From NCBI RefSeq assembly GCF_022965805.1, contig NC_133104.1, positions 25,664,069 to 25,728,068 on the forward strand: 64,000 nucleotides of DNA, read 5' to 3'. Below the pieces are notes generated by a model. That model saw nothing but the letters and a program-made list of their open reading frames with translations, was not told the origin of the DNA and made no database searches. This DNA comes from Primulina eburnea. Its lineage: Eukaryota; Streptophyta; Magnoliopsida; Lamiales; Gesneriaceae. Position 1 is the first letter of the stretch. Each line of letters opens with the position of its first letter. Made by a program: the position numbers and the translations under genes. Of this stretch, positions 1-10,460 are shown piece after piece.

Positions 1-393
1 ATCTTCTGGAAACAATCTACAGTGGCTCTGTACTTGGTTAACATATCGATACCGACAATACAGTCAAACTCAGCCAATCCAAGCACAATGCAATCTAAGT
101 CAATCTCAAGACCCTCGAACTGTAGCATATAATGTCTAACCGAAGTCACGGATATAAGACCACTTCCCAACAGTGAAGAAACAGACACTGCAACAGATAA
201 TGACTCGACAGGCAATGCATGCATCAATGCAAAGCGTTCAGAAATGAATGTATGAGATGCACCCTTATCTATCAATACATAAGCAGGATAACCGCAAAGA
301 AAACAGTTACCTGCTATCACATCATCTGGCGCATCTTGGGCCTGCTCTTCTGTCAGTGCAAATACTCGAGCCTGCTGTCTATGAGGTTGGCTC
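1..393 (-). pseudogene. Retropepsin-like aspartic protease of element A, partial
   Basis: Minus-strand translation gives a retropepsin-like domain running off the left edge. Its role would be to cut the Gag-Pol polyprotein in the virus-like particle. The recognisable sequence runs from an N-C-x-L-C-G-Y stretch through the active-site region to an I-G-I-D-M-L-T-K-Y block near the left edge. The active-site D-T-G-A of elements D and F reads D-K-G-A here (261-269), which keeps the catalytic Asp but replaces the Thr that supports it. The domain is therefore probably inactive even apart from the upstream stops. It directly follows gag in the usual chromovirus order. Confidence 0.8.
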
Positions 394-524
394 ACTGTCT
401 GGCTACCTAGGGGTTGGCTGAAAGGAATGAACAGATGAGGCTTGCCTCTTAGGCAGAGTCACTGAACCATATGCTCCTACTGTCTGGCTACCTAGGGGTT
501 GGCTGAAAGGAATGAACAGATGAG
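394..524. repeat. Tandem duplication inside the gag-protease linker of A
   Basis: A 46-base segment at 394-439 recurs at 479-524, giving a unit of 85 bases that is complete once and partial once. It lies between the zinc knuckle of gag and the protease. Because 85 is not a multiple of three it also shifts the reading frame. The other gag copies in this window do not show it. Confidence 0.85.
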
Positions 525-1480
525 CTTGCTGTACCCCTTTCTGTGGACATACTCTGGCGAAATGTCCCTGCTGTCTGCAGATATTGCATCAACCCATTAC
601 ACCCTGACACTGCTCGGTGGCATGTCTGCCTCCACAAGAACTGCAATACACACCGGTATACTCGGTACTCTGACCAGGACCTCTGTCATGATCCTCTGGA
701 GCTCGACGAACTGCTCCCTGATCTCTTGAACTGTTTGCCCTTTGCTTTCAACTGATATTTTCTCCCGCTGCTACTACTACCACTCTTGAATCTGGGAGGG
801 GGTTGAACTGTAGGTTGTGGCAGTCTCGGAGTCGGATCGACATAAGAAGTGCTTCGTTGCCTAAGCAGTCCAGCTTCTGCCCCCTTGGCACGGTTCAAGG
901 CGTCTGAAAAATTGTTCGGTCTACTGGTATTTACCAAGGTAAAGATATCCGGATTCAAGCCATTGATAAACTGATCCGCAATGGCTTCGTCATTCTCTGC
1001 GATATGAGGAGCAAATCGGAACAATGTCGAAAACTTTGCCACATATTCTTCAATGTTAAGCTGTCCCTGTCTCAAATTGGCAAATTCAGCACCGTTGTCT
1101 TTTCGGTAGGACACAGGAAAGAATTGCTGATAGAACTCTGCTTTAAAAACTTTCCAAGTGATCTCTGTGCCACGATGCTCCAATGCCCTCTTCGTGGTAA
1201 GCCACCAGTTCTTTGCAACTTCTTGCAGTTGATGCCCAATAAGTTTAACCCGTCGCTCATCGGTGTAGTCAAGAGATTCAAATAGCATCTCGATGTCATC
1301 GAGCCAGCTTTCACACTCAACTGCACTTTCTGTGCCCTTCAATGTCGGTGGTCGAAACGACTGAAACCTTTTCAGCAAAGTCTCCATCGGTGTAGCGATC
1401 ACATCCATCGGATCATTGGAAGTGCTGTCCTGTTCTGGTGCTCGACCTGCTACTGGTTGTGGTACTCATCGGGGAGGCAT
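525..1480 (-). pseudogene. Gag (capsid-nucleocapsid) pseudogene of element A
   Basis: The start codon lies at 1480-1478 (M-P-P-R), but the next codon is TGA where related copies read arginine. Translation is open again from 1465 or so, and the longest open stretch is 1408-686. It holds the retrotransposon gag domain with the W-L-D-D-I-E block, A-K-N-W-W, F-F-P-V-S-Y-R and the F-I-N-G-L-N-P-D-I motif. A serine-rich linker and a C-x2-C-x4-H-x4-C zinc knuckle around 625-655 follow. A second knuckle is preceded by another stop. Gag would form the particle and bind element RNA. Damage is light, two stops and the duplication to its left, so the copy is not very old. Confidence 0.85.
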
Positions 1481-1724
1481 ATCTGATTATCAAACGGATT
1501 AGTACATAATCTATACAATCTGTCTTAGTCTTCCTCTGATCATATACCTCTGATCCAGAATAGGTTCTGATTCAGTCTTTGCAAATACATTCTGTAATCA
1601 ACTCAGATAACAAGACAACATGTAATAGTGAAAGCAATAAATCATGCTAGCACAATAAAAGCAAAGAAGAGAATTCAATGTACCCCCCGCTCAATCTATT
1701 CTTTCTCAGTCTAAAGGATCTATC

Positions 1725-1736
1725 GCTCTGATACCA
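1725..1736 (-). promoter_or_regulatory. Primer binding site of A (tRNA-iMet type) and leader
   Basis: On the minus strand this reads TGGTATCAGAGC, the complement of the 3' end of initiator tRNA-Met, where minus-strand DNA synthesis starts. It lies five bases inside the 5' LTR. The 244-base leader down to the gag start (1481-1724) shows nothing else I can name. Confidence 0.9.
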
Positions 1737-1741
1737 CCTGT

Positions 1742-3655
1742 TGTGGGGACCCGGGCTCTAACTCGACTATCTTTGGGATTAATTGGATATTTGCTAGAAA
1801 ATGTGGGTCATAAAAAAAATTTCTGTTAATAACATAAACAAGTGTATATAAATCATACACAAGATCTATCTCAAAATTTTTTTCATTAAAAACACATACA
1901 TGTGTTGTTCCAACATTACCATATCCACTAGTGTTTTTAGTACAACTACATATCACATATACAATCAATAGTAATCTTCTACGCCCGAAATCACCACGCT
2001 ATTTGATCTCTCATCTTCGCCAAGTTCTTCTGGACCCTGATCCTGTCCCCCCTGTTGTTATGCACACATACAGACACAACAACAGCCGGAAACTCCGGTG
2101 AGAACAAATCCCAGTATAAAACATGTATACATGCATGTCATGAGATTTCATACAAAATCATAATACATAATGCAGTAATTATGACACATTAGTGAATACA
2201 GATAAAACAATTCGACTCTTACTCTTTAGCTTGACTCATATCTAAATCTAGGGATCCCGGTGTGAATAAGACTTAACAAGTCTCCCACCTACTCTCCCAA
2301 TCGGGGTGGCGGTACGTCTTATTCCTAGACTTCGACCCTGTCTGTATCGAATGTCTACAATCGGAGTCGATCTTCTCCTATGCCTCGATACCACCGAACG
2401 TATAGAACTTGGCGAATCTGCCAATGAATCTCCTATCTCAAGGCTTGTATATAAATCCATATAAAGCACAACAAAACAAGGTATATAAATCTAGTATGTG
2501 ATTTTGGGAAACTCGAATCAAATCTAATCCGAGTTGTATCTTCCCGAATCAACATAAATTATACCATCCGTTTTGCAGCCTTTGTTGTTGTCGTAATCTC
2601 TATGTTGAAGCTTGTCAAGACTAATCTGAAATGACAATGTTGAGATGCATTCTATCAATCTTCAACTCAAATCAATAAGTTTACGAATCAATAATCAATC
2701 TTGATACATTTTGACGGCATAACAACTTAGTTTCTCGATACCGATCAATTCGACTATCAATACTCAATAACAATTAATCATAATCCTCAATAACACAATG
2801 TACCATGCTGAAATCTGTACCATCTCAACTCAATATATGCTGGACAATCATAACAATCACATATGGTATCCTCTTTTTCAATCCATTTTCAACTATATGT
2901 TCACCATATTCATAAGAACACAAAATAGAACTCAAATCTGATTTCCCCAACCTTTCTACTTCAAACCATATTGAAATGTACAGATAATTACATCCTTTTG
3001 AAGCTTGTGATGAAAGGAGCAAGAATCTAGTCTCGGATTGAAAATCTAATGGATGGATCTTGCACAAGTAAATTTTTAAGCTTGAAAAACTTTGAAGGAA
3101 TTCTGAAGCTTTTCTCTTCTTTTCTCTCGGTGATGACCATCTGAAAATGAAGAATCACACCTTAAGTATGCATGTGAAGGACACATGTTTAATTCTTTGT
3201 TCAACACGCAAGACCGCGGGTGCACTATCTCAGGTACCGCGGGTCTGCTAAGCTCACGGCATCCTATCCAAAATTCTAGAATCATCGACCGCGGGTGCGC
3301 TCAGTTATGTACCGCGGGTGGGCTCACCCTGCTGTATCACATCCAAAATTTCAGAATAACGACCGCAGGTGCGCTGGCTTTTGCATCGCTGGTGCGGTCT
3401 TGTCTCGGTGCATCCATCGCAGGTGCGATCCTGTTCTTACCGCGGGTGCGCTCATGCTACTGTAATTCTTCAACATTTCATGAGAAACGATCGCGGGTGC
3501 ACTGTCTTTTGAACCGCGGGTGCACTGTCTTTGCTGCCCCAACAATATATTTTGCACTAAAATCGAATCGCAACGTCGCTTCTTCGACCTTCGATAAATA
3601 CATCAAATCATGCATTAATAATTGCTGATTACCAACTCACATCTCGGGCCTTACA
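1742..3655 (-). repeat. 5' LTR of element A
   Basis: The LTR starts on the minus strand with TGTAAGGCCCGAGAT at 3655 and ends in ...GGTCCCCACA at 1742, so it has the usual TG...CA ends and is 1914 bases long. The ends match those of B, C, S, D and F, which places it in the same LTR superfamily. Unlike most of those, no long TA tract is visible. The U3 part carries a distinctive CpG-rich repeat cluster described separately. Confidence 0.88.
3213..3530. repeat. ACCGCGGGTGCG motif cluster in the LTR of A
   Basis: About ten copies of a 12-16 base motif with consensus gACCGCGGGTGCGcT occur here, spaced roughly 20 to 60 bases apart, often in pairs. Several copies have changed at CpG sites. The surrounding LTR is AT-rich. 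The same motif occurs in the LTR of element E (39928-40162), whose LTR ends are different. Confidence 0.85.
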
Positions 3656-3921
3656 CTGACATTATACACAAAGCTATCGACAAAATACAACTTATCAGGC
3701 AAAGAATCCAAACAGCTCAAATTCGACGGAAAAGTTATGCAAATAAGAGGCGGAAAGATTTGAAATTTGAAGTCAGAGATTACGTATTACTAAAAGTATC
3801 ACCAAGAAAGGAATCAAGCATACTAGAAAGAAGGGCAAGTTGCATCCTCGATTTGTGGGACCCTTTGAAGTGATAGAACGAATAGGCACCATTGCTTATC
3901 GTTTATCTCTACCCGAAAATA
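3656..3921 (+). pseudogene. Integrase C-terminal fragment of an older chromovirus
   Basis: Plus-strand translation gives the segment after the integrase core: a basic helix (R-Q-R-I-Q-T-A-Q), then E-V-R-D-Y-V-L-L-K-V-S-P, and after a frameshift near 3835 the H-P-R-F-V-G-P-F-E-V-I-E-R-I-G-T-I-A-Y-R-L-S-L-P block. This is the GPF/GPY region that precedes the chromodomain. The piece is bounded on the left by the LTR of A and on the right by the primer site of J, so it is a remnant left by two rearrangements and cannot act. No chromodomain remains. Confidence 0.8.
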
Positions 3922-3933
3922 TCTCTGATACCA
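3922..3933 (-). promoter_or_regulatory. Primer binding site of element J
   Basis: Minus strand TGGTATCAGAGA, one base different from the tRNA-iMet site used by the other chromoviruses here. It lies four bases from the LTR end at 3938. The internal region of J stops directly beyond it, against the integrase fragment. Confidence 0.7.
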
Positions 3934-5192
3934 CATCTGTGGCGTCCGGTTTAGGAATTCATAATTATTCCCTTAATGATTGCCACATTTTCTACAATAT
4001 TTATTTATTGAACTGCTATCTTTATTTTTACCATTATTATTATGAAAAAATATTGAAGATCAAATTTAAATATTTTCTACTATCATTAAAAGATTATATA
4101 CAAATATTTACATTCTTATTTCAAATATGTGCAATTATTTTACAGCGGAAGTTTAACATTTATTTATAAACAGATCATCCCAACTTTCAAATACTCTTAT
4201 TTCAGCTTCAGTGATTTTCCTCCTGTTCCAATTCTGGGGTTCTTTTGTCTGAAAATTACAATAGACAAAAAGAAACAAAGGGTTAAGTCTTTGAGAAATT
4301 AGTGAGTTTAAATTAGTATATAGCTTTTAAATAGCGCTTCATCATAATTATGCATGAAGTAATAAACGTAACAATTTAGATGTTATGAATGTTATGCAAT
4401 GGAATAATAGATAAATGAAAATTTCATAAATTAACATTGGTGGCTCTAATTGAGCACTTTTTACAAGCCGGGTGAACCATTCTCCGGACCGAAATATTCG
4501 GTGCACGTTGTTCAGATGAACCATATACCCAGGACTTCGGTGTAACGTACCGTACTTTTACCGTTCAAAATTTGCGGAAAAATTTTGAATTTTCTTAAAC
4601 ATAACATAACCTTCAAAGTTTGCCATAAAATTTCTCAACCAAGTCCCCCATAAGATATGGTTGCTCAAAATAACTTCAATAAAATTTACTCACAAAGGGT
4701 TTGCTCAAAGTGTTTCCCTCAAAACATGAAATCAGAGTAAATTAACATTTGCATAAAAACATAAACATTGCGGTCCTCGGGTTAGCCTCCCGCTCAGTCC
4801 AAGCCTGCCCCTTGGTCGCCACCTCCTCTCTTCTCATCAACATACTCACCTGCATCGATCAAGTCTAGTGAGTCTAAAGACTCAACACGTATAAACTGGG
4901 AAATAGCGAGTACTACATAATAAAACCGCATGCAACTTTAAAAATAGAACATACATACTTGAACTTGAATTTAACATGCTTGAAACTTGAACATTGTGAG
5001 CTTAACTGAGACGTGCCATCAACATGAGCTTTTATTAAACATTCTCGTAACATAAACTTGAGCGTATAAAGCTTAATTTTGCATAGAGGCATGTTTCAAA
5101 GCAAGTGACCCATAACATAATTCGCCTGATCAGACTAAACCACAATACTGGGCTGACAGGGACGTATCCAATGCCACATACATGAGATCCCC

Positions 5193-5278
5193 GTTCATAA
5201 GTTTAACGGGTGGATTGGTCCCTGTTCATAAGTTTAACGCTTTCCAATCTCGATCAGAACTCGTTCATAAGTTTAACG
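5193..5278. repeat. Three spaced copies of a 16-base repeat in LTR J
   Basis: GTTCATAAGTTTAACG is present at 5193-5208, 5224-5239 and 5263-5278 with different spacers. It does not occur in the other LTRs I compared. Confidence 0.8.
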
Positions 5279-5718
5279 GGGCAGAGAGGTCCTCGGCCAC
5301 GTTCACCGACTTCCAAACCCATTCATACATTTGGTCACAAAGCAATTAGCATACCTCAAAACTTTAAAATGTTTTCTTTTGCACGTCATCATACTTACTT
5401 GGCGTTGAGGGATTCGTTGGATCTCACTTGGGCCGCTACTGCACAAACTAACATGAATTTTAAATACTTAACTTGCATGTCTTTGACGTAGGTACTTGAG
5501 CTCACCACCAAAGTGAATAAGTAGCTTATGACATTCTAGTTCACTCCGGACTTGACCTCGTATAATCATTGTACTATAAACTATGACATAAAACCACAAA
5601 ACAAATCCTATATTTTTACATAAATAAATTTTAACCATGGTGCTAAACCATGATATAGAACCCCGAAGAAAATCCTAAAAAACAAAAAAAAAATTAAAAT
5701 ATTTTTTTTAAAAGGGGT

Positions 5719-5744
5719 ACACGGACCCGTGTAGGGGTCCGTGT
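5719..5744. repeat. GC-rich inverted repeat in LTR J
   Basis: The perfect 10-base arms ACACGGACCC and GGGTCCGTGT are separated by six bases, and degraded copies follow to about 5820. It lies in an otherwise very AT-rich LTR and is the J counterpart of the CpG-rich clusters in the other families. Confidence 0.8.
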
Positions 5745-7230
5745 ACGGGTCCGGGTAGGCACTAGAATTTCATATTTTTGAAGGAAAACGGACACGGACT
5801 CCGTGTAGGGGTCTGGGTAGGCACTGGACTTGCAAACTCACGAAAATTCACTAACTTATTCATTCACCCTTTAAATCCAAGCCTAAGGACCATGAACCAA
5901 CACCTCAAGACTCATCCTAGGATGTTATTAGATTGATTCAAACCCATACAAACACCCCAAACGTTCCCAAACATCGACAAGTAACTTCAATACAACGATA
6001 ACTCGCAATCCGGCATCGTTTCGCTTCCTACGACTTCTATTACATCCCAAGCCAATCCCGACCCAAACGAACCACCAAATAACACCTAAATACATCTCAT
6101 AACATATCTAAATGCAGTAGCACAAGCCCGTCGATGCCCAATGAAGCCTGCAACAAATAACTTCAAGAACATATCACTAACATAATTTTCAGGAAACGCA
6201 ATTTGAGCAGTCCTACAAAAACGGTCATAACTCACTCAATTGTTTTCCAAATATTTCGAATTTTATATCAAATCGAAGGTATCAAAAAGTTCTACAATTT
6301 TCACGTTGAAAGAGTTCTCTGAATCACGACCGAAAAGTCGCAGTTTTAAAAATGATATCAAAAACGAGTTTTCAGATATAAAATTATCTCAAAACTGATC
6401 CAAACCATTTTCCGCTCAAACGACGAACTTCACACATATATTTTTACGCATAAACAACACAACACATAATATGACATGATCGATGAAGCAAAAGAAAGAT
6501 TATACGTGCCTTGGATAATTTGAAATACCGTAACGGCGATACCGAAGCGGAGACGAAGTGAGGGTCGATCCGGGACGAACGTGGCGCTTAAAATCCTTGA
6601 AGAAAATGCACGAAAATCGCTGGAAGATGGAGAGGGGAGGGGCGGCTGCAAGGGTTCTTAAAAACCTAAGTTTTCTCTCCTTTAAAATCTGAAAATGAGA
6701 TGTGTAGTGTGTGTTGTGTGTTTTAGTGTGTGTAAAAACGTGTAAGTGTGTGTGAGTGTGTGTAAATTGTGTGTGGGTTTTTAATTAGGAGAAATTAGTG
6801 CTAAATTAACTAATTAAAATACTAATTAAAAGTTAACACACACTACTTTAATCAAACTCCTCATTTAAAATAATTACACACTAATTTTAAAAGTTCTAAA
6901 CTCTTAAATTACTAAATACATAAATAAGGTATTAAAATGCTAAAACTAAATAAATCATTTAAAATGCCCCATCCTTAACTTAAAATAAAATACCATCTTT
7001 TGAAATTGCCAAAAATCGTCGCCGGGTCTTTTCCTCGATCCCGCCTCGAATAATCGCCTGAAACATGAAACTCGAAAAACATTTTAACGTGCATCACAAT
7101 AAACATGAATAATTTAAAATAATGCATTTTCATAAATTATGCATGGCTAAAGCTCATTTAAAATTAAATAAATGATTTGATATTTAAATAGATGCTTGGT
7201 TAATACGTGTACTGCATTTTGGGCTCTACA

Positions 7231-7360
7231 TTTGGACCCGTTGTTCAATGGACTCATTTTTCGGACCGAAGCCACGTTGTCCAGTGGACTCAATTTCTGG
7301 ATCAAAATCCGTTGTCCATGACTCCATTCATTAATGGTATATCAATCCATTCATAAATAT
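7231..7360. other. Short spacer with three degenerate repeats of about 45 bases
   Basis: On the minus strand, three diverged copies of a unit containing GAGTCCA-TGGACAACG and GGTCCGAAAA follow each other. It is probably a remnant of another LTR. It is the left flank of solo LTR S. No gene is visible. Confidence 0.5.
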
Positions 7361-8737
7361 TGTGGGCACCCGGACGCTAATTCATTTCTTAATCATTTTT
7401 GGGAATAATTGGATCAATTAAATAAATTGGGTCTAAATTTTTTTTTAAAATAAAAGTGCGGAACATAATAGAATCAATCTGATATAAACATCAACATAAA
7501 AGTACAAGTCTTGTACAATTACATTAAAATCAAACTAGGGTTCAACTACTATATAGCAAGTGCTGAAGCCTATTATACTTCTGGGTCCGAATCTCCACGC
7601 TAACTGTAATCTCTCATCCTCTTCTTGACCCTGATCTTGTTCCACCTATTGTCATGCACATATACAAACACAACAACAGTCGGATAACTCCGGTGAGAAA
7701 TACATTCCCAGTATAAACAACATGTACATGCAATCATATAACAGATATAAAAGCATGAAACAAATATCAATAACATGTATCAAAATCTGAAAGACATGAA
7801 TCGATCTAAAGCTGTAAATTAAACTAGTGACTCATCATCTTAGACTCGACTCATCTTTAATCTAGGGATCCCAGTTTAAATAAGAAGTAAGAAATCTCCC
7901 ACCTACTCTCCCGTTCGGGGTGGCGGTACGTTCCTATTCACGGACTTTGGTCCTCTCTATATCGAATCTCAGCGATAAAAGTCAATCAACTCCTAAGCAA
8001 CATCGATATGACCAAACATCCATTGTATTGGCATCTCCACCAAAGACTTGGCACCTTAGCCAATGACTAGGCACATCTGCCTTGGCACTTCTGCCAATGA
8101 CAAGGCACATATGCCTATAACTCTTTCTCGATATCTATTTTTTTTCTTTGCTTTTCTGTAAATCAATAGAATAAGTATAAAAATTCAAAGAATACAAAGG
8201 TATTATGTGGGGACCCAGACGCTAATCAAGTTCTTAATCATCTTTGGGACTAATTAATCAATTATAAACAGGGTCTAATTTTTTTTTTTTTTAAAATGCG
8301 GAACGTAGTGAAATTAAAACATATATACATATCAGTATATAAAATACAAGTCCTGTATTACAACACATTTATTCAAACTAGGGTTTGACAACTACTATCA
8401 AGTGTTCAACCCTATCTCTACTCCAAGTCCAGTGCCACCACTCTAATCACGATCTCTCTCTTCATCTTCTCGACCCTGAACCTGTCCCACCTGTTGTCAA
8501 GTACACATACAGACAAGACAACAGCCGGATAAACCGGTGAGAATATACTCCCAGTATAAATCAACGAAACATACAATCATATAAATAATATAAAGCATGT
8601 AATCAGGTAACAGATATATGTAACAAAGTCTGAAACATAATCATTATCAAACTGTCAACAATACTCGTAGCTACATCATTTAGACTAGACTCAATCCTAG
8701 TCTAGGGATCTCGATTCCAGAAGTTGTCATGCATATA

Positions 8738-9045
8738 TCGACTAACAGTAATAGAAAAGACTCCAGTTCTATCCACGCCGATATGGTATCGATCAACAGT
8801 AATAAAAAAGACTCCAGTTCTATTCACATCGATGCGGTATCGATTACCAGTAATAGAGGAAGCTATTATTCTATCCACATCAATATATTACCGATTAACA
8901 GTAATAGAAGCAACTCTAATTCTATCCACATCGATATGACATCGATTAACAGTAATAGAAAAGCTACTAATCTATCCACATCGATACAATACTGATTAAC
9001 AGTAATAGAAAAAGCCACCATCCTATCCACATCGATAGCCAAACA
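8738..9045 (-). repeat. Six tandem copies of a 51-base unit in the LTR of B
   Basis: Each unit contains AACAGTAATAGAA, a variable stretch, then TCTATCCACATCGAT. Unit starts at 8744, 8795, 8846, 8897, 8948 and 8998 give a period of 51, with the last step 50. The other LTR of B has the same array at 16264-16570. Element C has only one such unit, so the array arose in the B lineage. Confidence 0.9.
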
Positions 9046-9878
9046 TCCAGTGACAGTCTTTGGCACATCCGCCAATACACCATCTTATGACATCGTGCAA
9101 TGTGCCCGTGGTGATCCCACCACTAACGGCACTTCTGTCATAAGATTACTCTTCTAATACCTGTAATCTATAACACAAGAAAACAAGTATATCAATCAAT
9201 CAATGCAAATATCAATGCAATAAAGTAAAGTATGTGATTTAGGAAAACTCAAGTCTCAGCTGACTCAAGTCCATCTCCCAATACCACATTGACTTATACC
9301 TTTCTTTCGTCGGTTTCTAGCTCAGTCTAAGTCCTGAACTCAAAGCATGTCTGGTACTGACAATATCAATAATCTCATATCAATATACCAGTCAATTCCA
9401 TAATAATCTGATCAATCTGGATTTAATTCAAAATCAACGGTATAACGGTACAATTTCAATATCCCCGTCCATACCAATTCACTGGATAACAGTTACAATC
9501 TATAACCCAATCCAATACAATCTATAATCAATCCATAATCTAAATCTGTCCGATATCAACCGATTATAATCAGAAATTCATAACAATTCCATAATCAGTC
9601 TATTTCTTAATCTGACTTCGATTCTATGATGTCTAACATGTCAAGAACATCATATATGAATCCTATTTAATTCTGACAATAGCATAATTTCAAAGCATGT
9701 CAAAACGTAGCAAAACTTACGTCAAAGTGTAGCCTACGTCGATAGGATAACAGTACCGAAGTCGGATTATAATTCAGACGGACGGATTGATCGCACGGTT
9801 GAATTCTCCTAACAAAAGTCGAAGCTTTCCCTGGATTCTCGTTTTCCTTCCTATTTCATTTCTGAAGATTCATTTTGC

Positions 9879-9885
<7 letters not shown>

Positions 9886-9950
<65 letters not shown>
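9886..9950. promoter_or_regulatory. TA microsatellite at the likely TATA region of LTR B
   Basis: A 65-base run of alternating TA lies about 400 bases into the LTR on the minus strand, just after the palindrome cluster. Its position suggests it contains the TATA element. The other LTR copy has a shorter, interrupted tract (17429-17469). Promoter function is inferred from position only. Confidence 0.65.
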
Positions 9951-9953
<3 letters not shown>

Positions 9954-9995
9954 GCACATGCAATGAGCCAAGTGGCCGAGTGTGCCTATTGCACG

Positions 9996-10232
9996 TCTCG
10001 CGCATATGCGCGATTCATTGCGGCGCATATGCGCGAGAACAAAATCTCCGCGCGTGTCTTGCACACTGCCTCGCGCATATGCGCGCACACTATCGGCGCA
10101 TATGCGCGGGGCCAATCAAAATTTAGGGGGGTACTGTCCCCTTCGCGCATATGCGCGCAATCACCCGCGCATATGCGCCAAGCCCACTGTTCGATGCGCG
10201 CATGTGCGCGCATTGGTCCGCGCATGTGCGTG
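9996..10232. repeat. CGCGCATATGCGCG palindrome cluster in 3' LTR of B
   Basis: About eight copies of the palindrome CGCGCATATGCGCG or close variants (CATGTG forms near the right end) occur within 237 bases. The same cluster is at 17516-17745 in the 5' LTR. Homologous clusters sit at the same place in C, S and D. The spacers are unrelated in sequence and variable in length, unlike a CRISPR array. Confidence 0.9.
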
Positions 10233-10362
10233 CTACCTCCTTACACTTACACACACTTTTCACACGTACCTGTTTTTCGTGTCCCGATTAATCCTTTCGT
10301 AATCACATCAAATTATGAATCAATAATTACGGATTAACAGGATTAAATTTCCGGGCATTACA

Positions 10363-10400
10363 TTTCTCCCCCTCTAAGATACGATTTCGTCCTCGAAATC
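10363..10400 (-). promoter_or_regulatory. Polypurine tract and conserved hairpin before 3' LTR of B
   Basis: On the minus strand GATTTCGAGGACGAAATC, an inverted repeat, is followed by TTAGAGGGGGAGAAA directly at the LTR start. The purine run would prime plus-strand DNA synthesis. The same arrangement precedes the 3' LTRs of C, E and F and the inverted LTR piece at 14284. Confidence 0.8.
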
Positions 10401-10460
10401 ATTGATAATCAAATCATATCATTAAGAAGGACTGTAATTACAGGCGAGTACGTGTTTACA

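Larger units (their letters stand above)
1..3655 (-). mobile_element. Chromovirus-type Ty3/gypsy element A, 5' half
   Basis: Read on the minus strand, this is a 5' LTR (3655 to 1742), a tRNA-iMet primer site, a leader, a gag gene and the start of the protease. The rest lies off the left edge. The gag is close in sequence to those of elements B, C, D and F, all chromoviruses. The bases outside the 5' LTR are CTGAC (3656-3660), a possible target duplication whose partner is not in the window. Its right neighbour is an integrase fragment of another element, so A probably inserted into older retrotransposon DNA. Stops and a damaged protease motif make it non-functional. Confidence 0.85.
3938..7230 (-). 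repeat. Long LTR of a truncated element J
   Basis: The minus-strand sequence begins TGTAGAGCCCAAAATGC at 7230 and ends CCGGACGCCACA at 3938, next to a primer site, which marks it as a 5' LTR of about 3.3 kb. It is AT-rich with no coding capacity. It contains a perfect 14-base palindrome GAGTCTAAAGACTC (4870-4883), also found in K, three copies of GTTCATAAGTTTAACG (5193, 5224, 5263), a strong GC-rich inverted repeat (5719-5744) and a GT-rich stretch near 6700-6775. I cannot exclude a further unrecognised insertion within it, given its length. Confidence 0.65.
8206..10362 (-). repeat. 3' LTR of element B
   Basis: It runs from TGTAATGCCCGG (10362) to ...GGTCCCCACA (8206) on the minus strand and is 2157 bases long. 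In transcription order it holds the CATATG palindrome cluster, a TA tract, a conserved block with ACGTAAGTTTTGCTACGTTTT, and then the 51-base repeat array. It matches 15742-17874 closely. The longer TA tract explains much of the 24-base length difference. Confidence 0.9.

Noticed and set aside
1725..1736. tRNA-Met gene fragments at the TGGTATCAGAGC sites
   Set aside because: Only the 12 bases complementary to the tRNA end are present, always beside an LTR, so these are primer sites.
3656..3660. CTGAC as a proven target duplication of A
   Set aside because: The partner would lie off the left edge, so it cannot be checked here.
9870..10126. ORFs with long Tyr-Ile runs
   Set aside because: They are translations of the TA microsatellite joined to palindrome repeats. 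The same happens at 17322-17645, 22538-22732 and 42000.
9996..10232. CRISPR-like array
   Set aside because: The repeats are palindromes of 14 bases with variable spacing, sit inside plant LTRs and have no cas genes nearby.
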